DNA of 10,061 bases from contig JAITRD010000226.1 in the NCBI GenBank assembly GCA_031288575.1, positions 1-10,061 on the forward strand, written 5' to 3'. The notes under the pieces were generated by a model that was not told the DNA's origin, did not search any database, and saw only the letters and a program-made list of their open reading frames with translations. Made by a program: the position numbers and the translations under genes. The DNA comes from Treponema sp. Its GTDB lineage: Bacteria > Spirochaetota > Spirochaetia > Treponematales > Breznakiellaceae. Shown here one piece after another: positions 1 to 6,481 of this stretch (position 1 is its first letter; each line of letters begins with the position of its first letter).

Positions 1-147
1 AAACAGAAGCCGCCGGTGTACGGGCTTAAGGCCGTCCCGCACATCCGGCAGGGCCCGGGCCACAATGACCGACATGGCATAGGTAAGATAATCGTTTTTA
101 ACTTCGTCTTCTATCGCAATGGGGATAACTTTTCCGGTATCTGCCAC
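1..147 (-). CDS. gyrA: DNA gyrase subunit A, N-terminal 49 codons (partial)
   Basis: Reading the minus strand from a GTG at 147 gives 49 in-frame codons running out of the window. The peptide contains YLTYAMSVIVARALPDVRDG followed by LKPVHRR, the near-invariant N-terminal signature of the type IIA topoisomerase A subunit (breakage-reunion winged-helix domain). GyrA forms an A2B2 complex with GyrB and introduces negative supercoils. The active-site Tyr and the quinolone-resistance region lie beyond the window. The GTG start is supported by an AGAGGA ribosome site ending 5 nt upstream and by the family's usual short leader before the VIPI segment. ParC shares this signature, so topoisomerase IV is the alternative; the 'VIPIAIEDEVKNDYL' lead-in favours GyrA. 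A promoter and a tandem repeat lie upstream. Confidence 0.85.
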   Translation of the reverse strand, partial: MADTGKVIPIAIEDEVKNDYLTYAMSVIVARALPDVRDGLKPVHRRLLF

Positions 148-161
148 AATATTCCTCTTTG

Positions 162-216
162 ATAAAAGGTCTTTATAAAAGTCTTTATATTAAAGGTCTT
201 TTTATAAAAGGTCTTT
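162..216. repeat. Four-copy imperfect tandem repeat in the gyrA leader
   Basis: Units are ATAAAAGGTCTTT (162-174), ATAAAAGTCTTT (175-186, one G missing), ATATTAAAGGTCTTTTT (187-203, expanded) and ATAAAAGGTCTTT (204-216). The first and last copies are identical and all copies are contiguous. Each core, AAAGGTCTTT, is itself a short inverted repeat (AAAG/CTTT). The block ends about 15 bases before the gyrA start codon, so it would be transcribed in the gyrA leader if the promoter at 233-261 is correct. Function is unknown; a protein-binding array, an RNA element or a slippage tract are all possible. Confidence 0.8.
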
Positions 217-232
217 CTATTTATCCAAGAAA

Positions 233-261
233 AGTATATCATTTTATTGGGAAACAGTCGA
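233..261 (-). promoter_or_regulatory. Candidate sigma-70 promoter for gyrA
   Basis: On the minus strand, TCGACT (256-261; 4 of 6 to TTGACA) is separated by 17 nt from TATACT (233-238; 5 of 6 to TATAAT). Predicted transcription would start near 226, giving a leader of about 80 nt that includes the tandem repeat. This is motif matching only. Confidence 0.45.
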
Positions 262-370
262 GCAGTAGTAACGACGGGACTGTTGGCATGCTATGGGTCC
301 GGTAAGCGGGCACGCATGCGGGCCATTTGCAGACAAATTGGTCGGCAGGCCTGAACTGACACGTCGAGGA

Positions 371-3300
371 ATGCATGTTATTTTTAAAAGGTGGGTTTTG
401 AAAGGGATTCAAAGACTTTGGCTTTTTGTTGTGGCGGGTTTGTTGGGCTTAAACGCCTGTACTATGGTAAGAGCACCGGTTGATACGTCTTTCCGTATCG
501 ACCTGAATGAATATACGCTCTATTTAAAAAACGGCTTTGAAGGCAAAGACATTATTGTCCTGCCGGATACGTCCAACGGCACCTGGCGGGCTATTCCCCC
601 CCGGGTGGGGAATCAAAAGAAGCCGGTACAGATCAAATATTCGGGGCTTCCCGGAATACCCCGCCGGACTTTTCTCGCTCCGTTTGGGAAAAAAGACCGG
701 GAATACACCTTCCTGATACCCTTTACCATAAGCAGGGAACAATTTGCGTTCCTTACCGAAAACAGGAGTTTCAATCCGGGCATTTATCTGGCATGCCTGG
801 GGGATAACTGGGAGATATTCCTCAACGGCAACACAGTTAAGGCTGAAATACATCTGGACGAAGAAGGGCAGATCCGTTCCCATCGCGTCTGGCGTTCCAT
901 TTTTTTTCCGCTGGATAAGTCTCTGTTTATTCCGGGCTCCAATATCCTTGCCTTTAGAATTGTGGGAAGTCCGGATTATGAATGTACCGGCATGTTTTAT
1001 GCGGATCCCTTTTATATCGATGAATATGAACTGATTACCCGAACCAACGACGAATCGATTATCATTGGCCTTTGCGGGATCTATATCTTTATGGGGTTCT
1101 ATCATCTGCTGTTGTTCTTCAGCAGGCCGAAGGAACGGTATAACCTGTATTACTGTATCCTTTCGATGCTTATCGGACTATACTTACTGCTTAGGACCCG
1201 GACGATCCACGATTTTATTCCGGACAGCGCTATTCTGTTCCGGCTTGAATACGGCAGCATCATGATGATCCTGCCGGTAGTAATCGCCTTTCTGGAAGAT
1301 TTGAATTTTGGGAAATATTCCCTGATCAATATACTATACGGCGCCGTATGCTTCCTCCTTGCCCTGACCCAGGGGATATTCCCCCTCTCATACGGGGAAG
1401 ATGCCTTGATCGTCTGGCGGATAATTGCCGTTATGGGCGTGGCATACATTATTGGTAATGATGTTGTGTATGCCTTTTGCTGTTTGGTCCAAAAAAAACA
1501 AAAGGCCAATAAAAACGCATCCCGCCTGGAGATACTCAAGGTTTCGCTTATAGAAACACCCCAGGGCAATATCATGATAGGGACCTTTATCCTTGTTGTT
1601 ACAGGGCTCATGGATCTTATCAGCTATATATTTTCACACATAGGTATTGTCCATTACAGCCGGTACGGATTTTTCATATTCACCATAACGACAACCCTTA
1701 TCCTGGTCCGGCGTTTCATGTATCTGTTCTTACAGCTTGATTATATGAACAGCGCCCTTGAACTCACCAATACCAATCTGGAAACTACGGTACAGGATAG
1801 AACCCGGGAACTGGAAGAACAAACCCAGCGGGCCGAATCGGCTTCCCGGGCGAAAAGCGCCTTCCTCGCCCGGATGAGCCACGAGATCCGTACCCCCATG
1901 AACGCCATTATCGGCATGAGCGAGCTTGCCCTGCGGGAGGAAAGCCATCCAAACCTGATGGCGGAATATGTAAACGATATAAAACACGCGGGACACAATC
2001 TGCTGGCCATCATCAATGATATCCTGGATTTTTCCAAGATCGAAGCGGGCAGCCTGAAGATTACCCCGGTTTCCTATTCTCTGGCATCTCTCATCAACGA
2101 CGTGATTAGCCTGGTGCGGGTCAGAATCATAGAAAAAAACCTCCTCTTTACGGTAAATGTGGACGCTTCCATCCCCAATAATCTCTGGGGCGATGAGGTA
2201 CGGATCCGGCAGATCCTGCTCAACCTGCTTTCCAACGCGGCAAAGTACACCCACCAGGGGTATGTGAAACTTACCGTCAGGGGCTCCCCCGAAAAAGAAG
2301 AAGGCCTTTTATCCCTGTATTTTGAGGTTGCCGACAGCGGCATCGGCATCAAGGCGGAGGATACGGAACAGCTTTTCGGGGATTTTGTCCGGGTCGATCT
2401 TGAGCGGAATAAGGGCATAGAGGGTACCGGCCTGGGGCTGGCCATTACCCGCAACCTCTGCCGGCTGATGGGGGGCAATATTTCAGTGTCCAGCGAATAC
2501 GGCCGGGGATCGGTTTTTACCGCACATATCCGCCAGTCCTATGCCGGCGGCGGGGTGCTCGCGGCGGTGGAAAACCCCGCCTCCAAAGAAAGCCTCCTCC
2601 TCCATGAAAACCCGGCTTACGCCGAATCCTTCCGCTTTACCCTGGAGAACCTGGGGGTTCCCGTAAAAATGTATGCCCAGGAGAGGGAGGGCTTTTTCCG
2701 GGAACTTGAAACCGGCGCCTATGCCTTTGCTTTTGTCTCAATTATTTTTGCGGCGGAAACAACAGAGCGCATAAAAGCCCGGTCCCTTAAAACCGTCCCG
2801 GTACTCCTTGAGGGCTTGGACAAAAAAGGCGCCATGGAGAATATGCTCCGGCTCCCTATGCCCGCCTATTCGGTTCCGGCGGCCATTATCCTTAACGGCA
2901 ATATCCGGCCTGAACGGCGCTTAAGCGGACGGGTCCGTTTTATCGCCCCCGCAGCGGAGATTTTATTGGTTGACGACATCCCCACCAACCTGAAGGTTGC
3001 GGCGGGGCTTCTGGCATTGTATCAGATCAAGGCTGATACCGTCCTCAGCGGCATTGAGTCCGTCAATATGGTGCAGCAGAAAAACTATGATATTGTCTTT
3101 ATGGATCACATGATGCCGGGGATGGACGGCGTTGAAGCAACCGCCCGCATCCGGGCCTTGGGGGGCCGGTTCCGGGAGCTTCCCATTATCGCCCTCACCG
3201 CCAATGTGGTTTCGGAAATGCGGGAAATGTTCCTGAAAAGCGGTTTTAACGATTATCTTGCCAAGCCCATAGAAATGATCCGGCTGGACGATATCCTCAG

Positions 3301-3733
3301 GACCTGGCTGCCGGAGCAAAAGCGGGAAATCCCCCATTCTGCCGCCCCTTCCCCGGGGGCGCAAAAAATTTCCTCCCCCGGGGAGGAAATTCCCCCGGTT
3401 GAGGGCCTGGATATTAAGCGGGGAATTACCATGACCGGCGGCTCCCCCGGGGTCTACCGGGAGATCCTGGAGCTTTACTGCAAAGATGTGGAGAAACGGC
3501 TGGATATACTCAGCCAGGTCCCGCGGGCAGAGACCTTGCCCCTCTTTACCACCCTGGTACACGCCTTAAAAAGCGCCTCCGCCAATATCGGCGCCGCCGC
3601 CCTCTCTGAAGAAGCGGCCCGGCTGGAAATAGCGGGGAGGGAGAGGGACATGACCGCCATTAGGGAACACCTGGATCAATTCCGGGAAAACCTTCTGGCC
3701 TTAAGCGCAAGGATACGGCAGACGCTTTCATAG
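371..3733 (+). CDS. Lipobox-bearing 7TMR-DISM hybrid sensor histidine kinase with receiver and Hpt
   Basis: A membrane phosphorelay kinase of 1120 residues. The N-terminus is a signal peptide ending LNAC (Cys30), a spirochaete-type lipobox. Residues 35-225 are a beta-rich extracytoplasmic region (DNWEIFLNG and GSNILAFRI suggest a jelly-roll/7TMR-DISMED fold). Seven hydrophobic helices span about 228-450 (7TMR-DISM type), followed by a coiled coil at 450-490. HisKA has MSHEIRTPMN with His504; HATPase_c has Asn618/Asn622, DSGIGI (655-660) and GTGLGLA (685-691). Residues 738-845 resemble a receiver but lack an acceptor Asp. The true receiver (861-972) has Asp868/869, acceptor Asp912 and Lys965. 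Hpt follows, with HALKSAS (His1064). A His-Asp-His relay is therefore complete; the final response regulator is not in the window. Start choice is uncertain: ATG 371 has GAGGA directly abutting it, while TTG 398 has AAGG at 6-nt spacing and gives a 21-residue signal peptide. The input signal is unknown. Confidence 0.9.
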   Translation: MHVIFKRWVLKGIQRLWLFVVAGLLGLNACTMVRAPVDTSFRIDLNEYTLYLKNGFEGKDIIVLPDTSNGTWRAIPPRVGNQKKPVQIKYSGLPGIPRRTFLAPFGKKDREYTFLIPFTISREQFAFLTENRSFNPGIYLACLGDNWEIFLNGNTVKAEIHLDEEGQIRSHRVWRSIFFPLDKSLFIPGSNILAFRIVGSPDYECTGMFYADPFYIDEYELITRTNDESIIIGLCGIYIFMGFYHLLLFFSRPKERYNLYYCILSMLIGLYLLLRTRTIHDFIPDSAILFRLEYGSIMMILPVVIAFLEDLNFGKYSLINILYGAVCFLLALTQGIFPLSYGEDALIVWRIIAVMGVAYIIGNDVVYAFCCLVQKKQKANKNASRLEILKVSLIETPQGNIMIGTFILVVTGLMDLISYIFSHIGIVHYSRYGFFIFTITTTLILVRRFMYLFLQLDYMNSALELTNTNLETTVQDRTRELEEQTQRAESASRAKSAFLARMSHEIRTPMNAIIGMSELALREESHPNLMAEYVNDIKHAGHNLLAIINDILDFSKIEAGSLKITPVSYSLASLINDVISLVRVRIIEKNLLFTVNVDASIPNNLWGDEVRIRQILLNLLSNAAKYTHQGYVKLTVRGSPEKEEGLLSLYFEVADSGIGIKAEDTEQLFGDFVRVDLERNKGIEGTGLGLAITRNLCRLMGGNISVSSEYGRGSVFTAHIRQSYAGGGVLAAVENPASKESLLLHENPAYAESFRFTLENLGVPVKMYAQEREGFFRELETGAYAFAFVSIIFAAETTERIKARSLKTVPVLLEGLDKKGAMENMLRLPMPAYSVPAAIILNGNIRPERRLSGRVRFIAPAAEILLVDDIPTNLKVAAGLLALYQIKADTVLSGIESVNMVQQKNYDIVFMDHMMPGMDGVEATARIRALGGRFRELPIIALTANVVSEMREMFLKSGFNDYLAKPIEMIRLDDILRTWLPEQKREIPHSAAPSPGAQKISSPGEEIPPVEGLDIKRGITMTGGSPGVYREILELYCKDVEKRLDILSQVPRAETLPLFTTLVHALKSASANIGAAALSEEAARLEIAGRERDMTAIREHLDQFRENLLALSARIRQTLS
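3367..3391. repeat. Perfect 12-bp inverted repeat inside the kinase gene
   Basis: AATTTCCTCCCC and GGGGAGGAAATT form perfect 12-bp arms around a single C. The element falls in the codons for the flexible Pro/Ser-rich linker between the receiver and Hpt domains, where protein sequence is least constrained. Two further CCCCGGG/CCCCCGG tracts flank it. Strong RNA hairpin formation is expected; a role is not shown. Confidence 0.8.
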
Positions 3734-3741
3734 AGGGCTGC

Positions 3742-3761
3742 ACCCGCAACCCCCTGCGGGT
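3742..3761. terminator. Hairpin between convergent genes, possible terminator
   Basis: ACCCGCA (3742-3748) pairs perfectly with TGCGGGT (3755-3761) across a 6-nt loop, 9 nt after the kinase stop and 3 nt before the end of the convergent lipoprotein gene. It could serve both transcripts. The following TATTCATT on the plus strand is only mildly T-rich, so intrinsic termination may be weak. Confidence 0.5.
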
Positions 3762-3764
3762 TAT

Positions 3765-4358
3765 TCATTCAACCTTACGGCCTGTCAGCGTTTTGCTATC
3801 TATGGCATCGCGCTTTATTTGCTCAGTACCAACCAGTAAATAGGGGATCTCCGCACCGGATAAAGAAACCTCATAGTCAATACTGCCATAATTCACGACC
3901 AGTTGCCCGTCTCTGTCCTTGAGCATTAATACATATCTGTCCTTATTTTTATTCGGCGCGAAACAAATAACAGCATCATTCCCCGCCTCAAAACTGATAT
4001 TAAGGATGCCATGTTCATCATCGGACATATATACCCCTTCGGTTTGCGAGGGAATGTATACTTCCTGGAGATTCTGCCCGTTTAGCGCAATAATCTTGCC
4101 GGATTCAACATCGATGTTTTCTTGATTTTCTTGTTTGGTTAAAGTAATGCTGCCGGACAAATAAAACTGCACCTTTCCGAGCTGATCCGGTTTAAGCTCT
4201 TCCCGCATGGACACCGAAAAGGGTATCAATTCCTGAGACGGCGGCGGAAGCTCTGATGGGGACGACGGCGGCGGAACTTCCTCTTGTTCCGGCTCAGGAC
4301 TGGATTTACAAGCCAAAAACACCGAAATTATGATAAATATAAAGCCTAATTTCTTCAT
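3765..4358 (-). CDS. Small proline-rich lipoprotein of unknown function
   Basis: Encodes 197 residues from ATG 4358. The N-terminus, MKKLGFIFIIISVFLAC, is a lipoprotein signal peptide with the modified Cys at 17; Phe at -3 is atypical for the classical lipobox but spirochaete lipoboxes are loose. Residues 18-46 are a Pro/Glu/Ser-rich tether (EEVPPPSSPSELPPPSQ), then an approximately 150-residue domain of alternating hydrophobic/polar strands with no helix-rich stretch or catalytic motif that I recognise. It should sit on the periplasmic or outer surface, held by lipid. GGAG lies 9 nt before ATG 4358; an in-frame ATG at 4373 is possible but would put MECNV ahead of the signal peptide. The gene is visibly more AT-rich than its neighbours and lies opposite to both the kinase and the che cluster, sharing an approximately 210-nt intergenic region with cheW. 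No function is proposed. Confidence 0.8.
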   Translation of the reverse strand: MKKLGFIFIIISVFLACKSSPEPEQEEVPPPSSPSELPPPSQELIPFSVSMREELKPDQLGKVQFYLSGSITLTKQENQENIDVESGKIIALNGQNLQEVYIPSQTEGVYMSDDEHGILNISFEAGNDAVICFAPNKNKDRYVLMLKDRDGQLVVNYGSIDYEVSLSGAEIPYLLVGTEQIKRDAIDSKTLTGRKVE

Positions 4359-4504
4359 TACATTACACTCCATTACCTATTTCGTCAAAATAATATGACA
4401 ACTTGAGATCATTCTTGTGCAAAGCAAGCGTGTCCCCCTGGGGAATTTTGCCAGCCCGGCAGATCATTTTTGTTACAGTTAACTTGCTTATAAAGGTAAA
4501 TGCA

Positions 4505-4518
4505 GAAGCCCTGGCTTC
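4505..4518. promoter_or_regulatory. Interrupted palindrome abutting the cheW promoter
   Basis: GAAGCC-CT-GGCTTC has perfect 6-bp arms around 2 nt and ends three bases before the TTGACA -35 box. The position, about -55 to -40 relative to the predicted start, suits an activator or repressor site. No regulator is identified, and a chance palindrome is possible. Confidence 0.35.
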
Positions 4519-4521
4519 CAA

Positions 4522-4552
4522 TTGACACAGGCCGCCTTTCCCGTGTTATAGT
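4522..4552 (+). promoter_or_regulatory. Sigma-70-type promoter of the che cluster
   Basis: TTGACA (4522-4527) matches the -35 consensus exactly. TATAGT (4547-4552) matches the -10 at 5 of 6, with a 19-nt spacer; shifting the -10 to TTATAG or GTTATA gives 18 or 17 nt. Transcription would start near 4559, giving a very short leader before the GGAGGA ribosome site at 4563-4568. The long spacer suggests moderate strength or activator dependence. Confidence 0.6.
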
Positions 4553-4571
4553 AAAACAGCCGGGAGGAATA

Positions 4572-5039
4572 ATGGCGGAAACAGATTCGGAGGCGGCTGC
4601 CGCTAATACGGAAAAATACCTTATTTTCACTATCCTGGGAAGCTATTATACCTTCCCGTCCCGGTTTATTAGCGAAGTAACCGCCTTTGAAAAGGTTTAT
4701 CCCCTGCCGCTCATGCCCTCCTATGTAAAGGGGATCATCAACCGGTATTCCGTACCCTATGCCCTCATTGACATCGGCTTCTTAATCAGGGAAACGCCGA
4801 CCCCCGAATCGAAGGTGATAGTTTTAAAAGACACCATGGACAAGCTCGCCATTTTAATTGACGATGTGGTTGATATTATTGATATTCCGGATTCCGCCCT
4901 GTTAAAGGTTGAACAGGGAGCGGACAGGGATGTTGTCGCGGATATTATAGAATCCTCCTTTGCATGGCATGACACCCATGTTTTTGTCCTCGGCATCCGG
5001 CAAATTCTCAACCGGGTAAAAACCGATTTTGAGGCCTAG
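4572..5039 (+). CDS. cheW: CheW chemotaxis coupling protein
   Basis: A single CheW domain of 155 residues, the usual family length. CheW bridges the cytoplasmic tips of chemoreceptors to the P5 domain of CheA in the signalling array. Family landmarks in order are YLIFTILGSYYTFPS (16-30) for the first barrel strands, PLPLMPSYVKGIIN (44-57), PYALIDIG (62-69), then LAILIDDVVDIIDIP (92-106) and a closing VFVLGIRQIL (137-146). The usual N-L-R-G turn after GVI is N-R-Y-S here (57-60), so the receptor-binding loop is altered. ATG 4572 is chosen because GGAGGA lies 3 nt upstream and the promoter sits just before; an upstream in-frame ATG at 4500 lies before that promoter and lacks a ribosome site. 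It is first in a tight co-directional run with the CheW-like gene, cheB and cheR. Confidence 0.88.
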   Translation: MAETDSEAAAANTEKYLIFTILGSYYTFPSRFISEVTAFEKVYPLPLMPSYVKGIINRYSVPYALIDIGFLIRETPTPESKVIVLKDTMDKLAILIDDVVDIIDIPDSALLKVEQGADRDVVADIIESSFAWHDTHVFVLGIRQILNRVKTDFEA

Positions 5040-5050
5040 GGCTTGCGCCT

Positions 5051-5476
5051 ATGAGGTATTTTCTATGTCCCTTTGAGGGTTTTTCCCTAGGGGTGCCGGA
5101 AGATTCTGTAGCCGCAATTATGATCTATTCCGAAGAAATATCGGAAACAATAAAAAAAGAAAAAAATTCGGGGGATCTTTTCTTTTCCCTGCCCCATTTT
5201 TTTAAGCTTGCCGGTCAAACCGTCCGGCACGGCATTATCCTGAAAACCTTCACCGAAGGAGATCCCCGGAATATCCTCCTGGTGAGTTCCGTGGAACGGG
5301 AAGCGGATATATTCCCCGAGGAGATTTTTCCCCTGCCGAAAATACTTGAGGAGTCGGATCGGTTCTCTTTTTTTACCGGCATCCGGATCGGCGGGGAGGG
5401 CATGATCGTTTTTATTGATCCGGCGGACCTTATCGCCCGGATTCTCAAGGATGCCGAAGGAGGCCCGGCGGAATGA
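5051..5476 (+). CDS. Divergent CheW-like protein
   Basis: A 141-residue protein that follows the strand order of a CheW domain without its signature motif. RYFLCPFEGFSLGVPEDSVA (2-21) aligns with the first CheW strands; ILLVSSVEREADIFPEE (75-91) with the central strands; and FFTGIRIGGEGMIVFIDPADL (107-127) with the C-terminal strands. The segment where CheW has P-x-V-x-G-V-I-N-L-R-G is replaced by DLFFSLPHFFKLAG (42-55). It may be a second adaptor with a different partner, or a structural array component; this is inference. The start has only a weak AGGG about 9 nt upstream and follows cheW by 11 nt, so translation may be coupled to cheW. Its last codons overlap the cheB start by 4 nt (ATGA). 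Confidence 0.65.
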   Translation: MRYFLCPFEGFSLGVPEDSVAAIMIYSEEISETIKKEKNSGDLFFSLPHFFKLAGQTVRHGIILKTFTEGDPRNILLVSSVEREADIFPEEIFPLPKILEESDRFSFFTGIRIGGEGMIVFIDPADLIARILKDAEGGPAE

Positions 5477-6471
5477 TAAAAACCCTCATTGTGGATGACA
5501 GTTCCCTGGTGCGGACGATTATCCGGGATTTTCTGGAAAGCGACGGCTCCTTCACGGTTGTCGGGGAAGCCGAAAACGGTCTTGAGGGACTGCAAAAGGC
5601 CTGGCTCCTAAACCCGGATTTGATAACCATGGATATTGAGATGCCGGTGATGAACGGCCTTGAGGCGGTAGGGGAGATCGTGAAAACCATGACCGCCCCT
5701 ATTGTGGTGATCACCACCCAGGACACGGCAAAAAACGCCTACGACGCTACCGTAAAGGGGGCCGTGGAATTTTATGCCAAGTCTAATTTTACCGCCGCCG
5801 TAAGCCCTGAAAAGCGGAACGAAATTCTTTCCTCCCTTAAACGGATCGCCGGAATAAAAAGGCGGCATAAAATGGTTTCAGGCCCCGGAACTAACCGGGT
5901 CGTGGATGCCCGGGAAATCCGGGGGGTCGTGATCGCCGCGTCTACCGGGGGGCCCAAGGCTTTGACGACCCTCTGCGCCGATCTGCCGAGGGATTTTCCC
6001 GTGCCGGTAGTCCTGGTGCAGCATAATTCTTCGGGGTTTGACGCGGGTTTTGCCCAATGGCTCAATAACTACACCCCCCTGACGGTAAAACTGGCGGAAA
6101 AACAGGAAGTTCCCGAAAGGGGCAAACTCTATGTCGCCCCGACGGATAAACACCTGGTCTTAGAGGGGGGGCGGTTTTCCTTTGACGACGGGGAGCCGGT
6201 GAACAACCAGAAACCCGCGGCGGATCTGCTTTTTAAGGGCGCCGCCAAATGCTGGGGGCCGGGGGCGGTTTCGGTGGTTCTCACCGGAATGGGCGCCGAC
6301 GGCGCCGAAGGCACCCGGTATATCCGGCAGGCGGGGGGGATCACCATCGCCCAGGATGAGGATTCCTCCATGATTTACGGCATGCCCAAAGCGGCATTTG
6401 AAACCGGATGCGTAGACATGGTATTGCCCCTGGACAAAATTTCCCGGCAGCTTATCGAGTTAACCAAATGA
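5473..6471 (+). CDS. cheB: CheB receptor methylesterase/glutamine deamidase with receiver domain
   Basis: Encodes 332 residues, close to the usual CheB length of about 350. CheB removes methyl groups from receptor glutamates and deamidates receptor glutamines, providing adaptation. The receiver domain (1-125) has Asp8/Asp9, acceptor Asp54 in ITMDIEMPVMNG, Thr82 region and Lys103. After a short linker the methylesterase domain (148-330) shows AASTGGP with nucleophile Ser157, VQHNSSGF with His184 and TGMGADG with Asp276, so the catalytic Ser-His-Asp triad is complete. YGMPKAA (302-308) is the conserved C-terminal motif. The usual H-R-P-S-V-D segment before the catalytic Asp is N-Q-K-P-A-A-D here. 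AAGGAGG lies 9 nt before ATG 5473, inside the end of the preceding gene, and the 4-nt overlap implies translational coupling. Phosphorylation would come from a CheA not present in this window. Confidence 0.95.
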   Translation: MIKTLIVDDSSLVRTIIRDFLESDGSFTVVGEAENGLEGLQKAWLLNPDLITMDIEMPVMNGLEAVGEIVKTMTAPIVVITTQDTAKNAYDATVKGAVEFYAKSNFTAAVSPEKRNEILSSLKRIAGIKRRHKMVSGPGTNRVVDAREIRGVVIAASTGGPKALTTLCADLPRDFPVPVVLVQHNSSGFDAGFAQWLNNYTPLTVKLAEKQEVPERGKLYVAPTDKHLVLEGGRFSFDDGEPVNNQKPAADLLFKGAAKCWGPGAVSVVLTGMGADGAEGTRYIRQAGGITIAQDEDSSMIYGMPKAAFETGCVDMVLPLDKISRQLIELTK

Positions 6472-6481
6472 GGGGCGCTTT

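Noticed and set aside
293..370. Upstream ATG at 293 as the start of the hybrid kinase.
   Set aside because: No ribosome site precedes it, and the extra 26 residues would put a non-hydrophobic stretch ahead of a well-formed lipoprotein signal peptide.
2963..3562. A 199-codon open frame on the minus strand inside the kinase gene.
   Set aside because: It lies wholly opposite the receiver and Hpt coding sequence, its product is Gly/Pro/His-rich without domain logic, and high GC explains such shadows.
3765..4373. ATG 4373 as the lipoprotein start.
   Set aside because: It adds MECNV ahead of a standard MKK signal peptide; ATG 4358 has GGAG at usable spacing.
4374..4401. TTGTCA on the minus strand (4396-4401) as the -35 box of the lipoprotein gene.
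   Set aside because: No acceptable -10 lies 16-18 nt downstream; the best candidates run into the ribosome site.
4431..4446. TCCCCCTGGGGA-like dyad as a terminator in the lipoprotein-cheW gap.
   Set aside because: Five-bp arms with a 2-nt loop and no gene ending nearby.
4422..4489. AAGCAAG and CTTGCTT as a 7-bp inverted repeat with a 54-nt loop.
   Set aside because: Arms this short and far apart are expected by chance in a gap of this size.
4409..4630. A 73-codon minus-strand frame in the lipoprotein-cheW gap.
   Set aside because: It overlaps the che promoter and the cheW start, and its product has no recognisable features.
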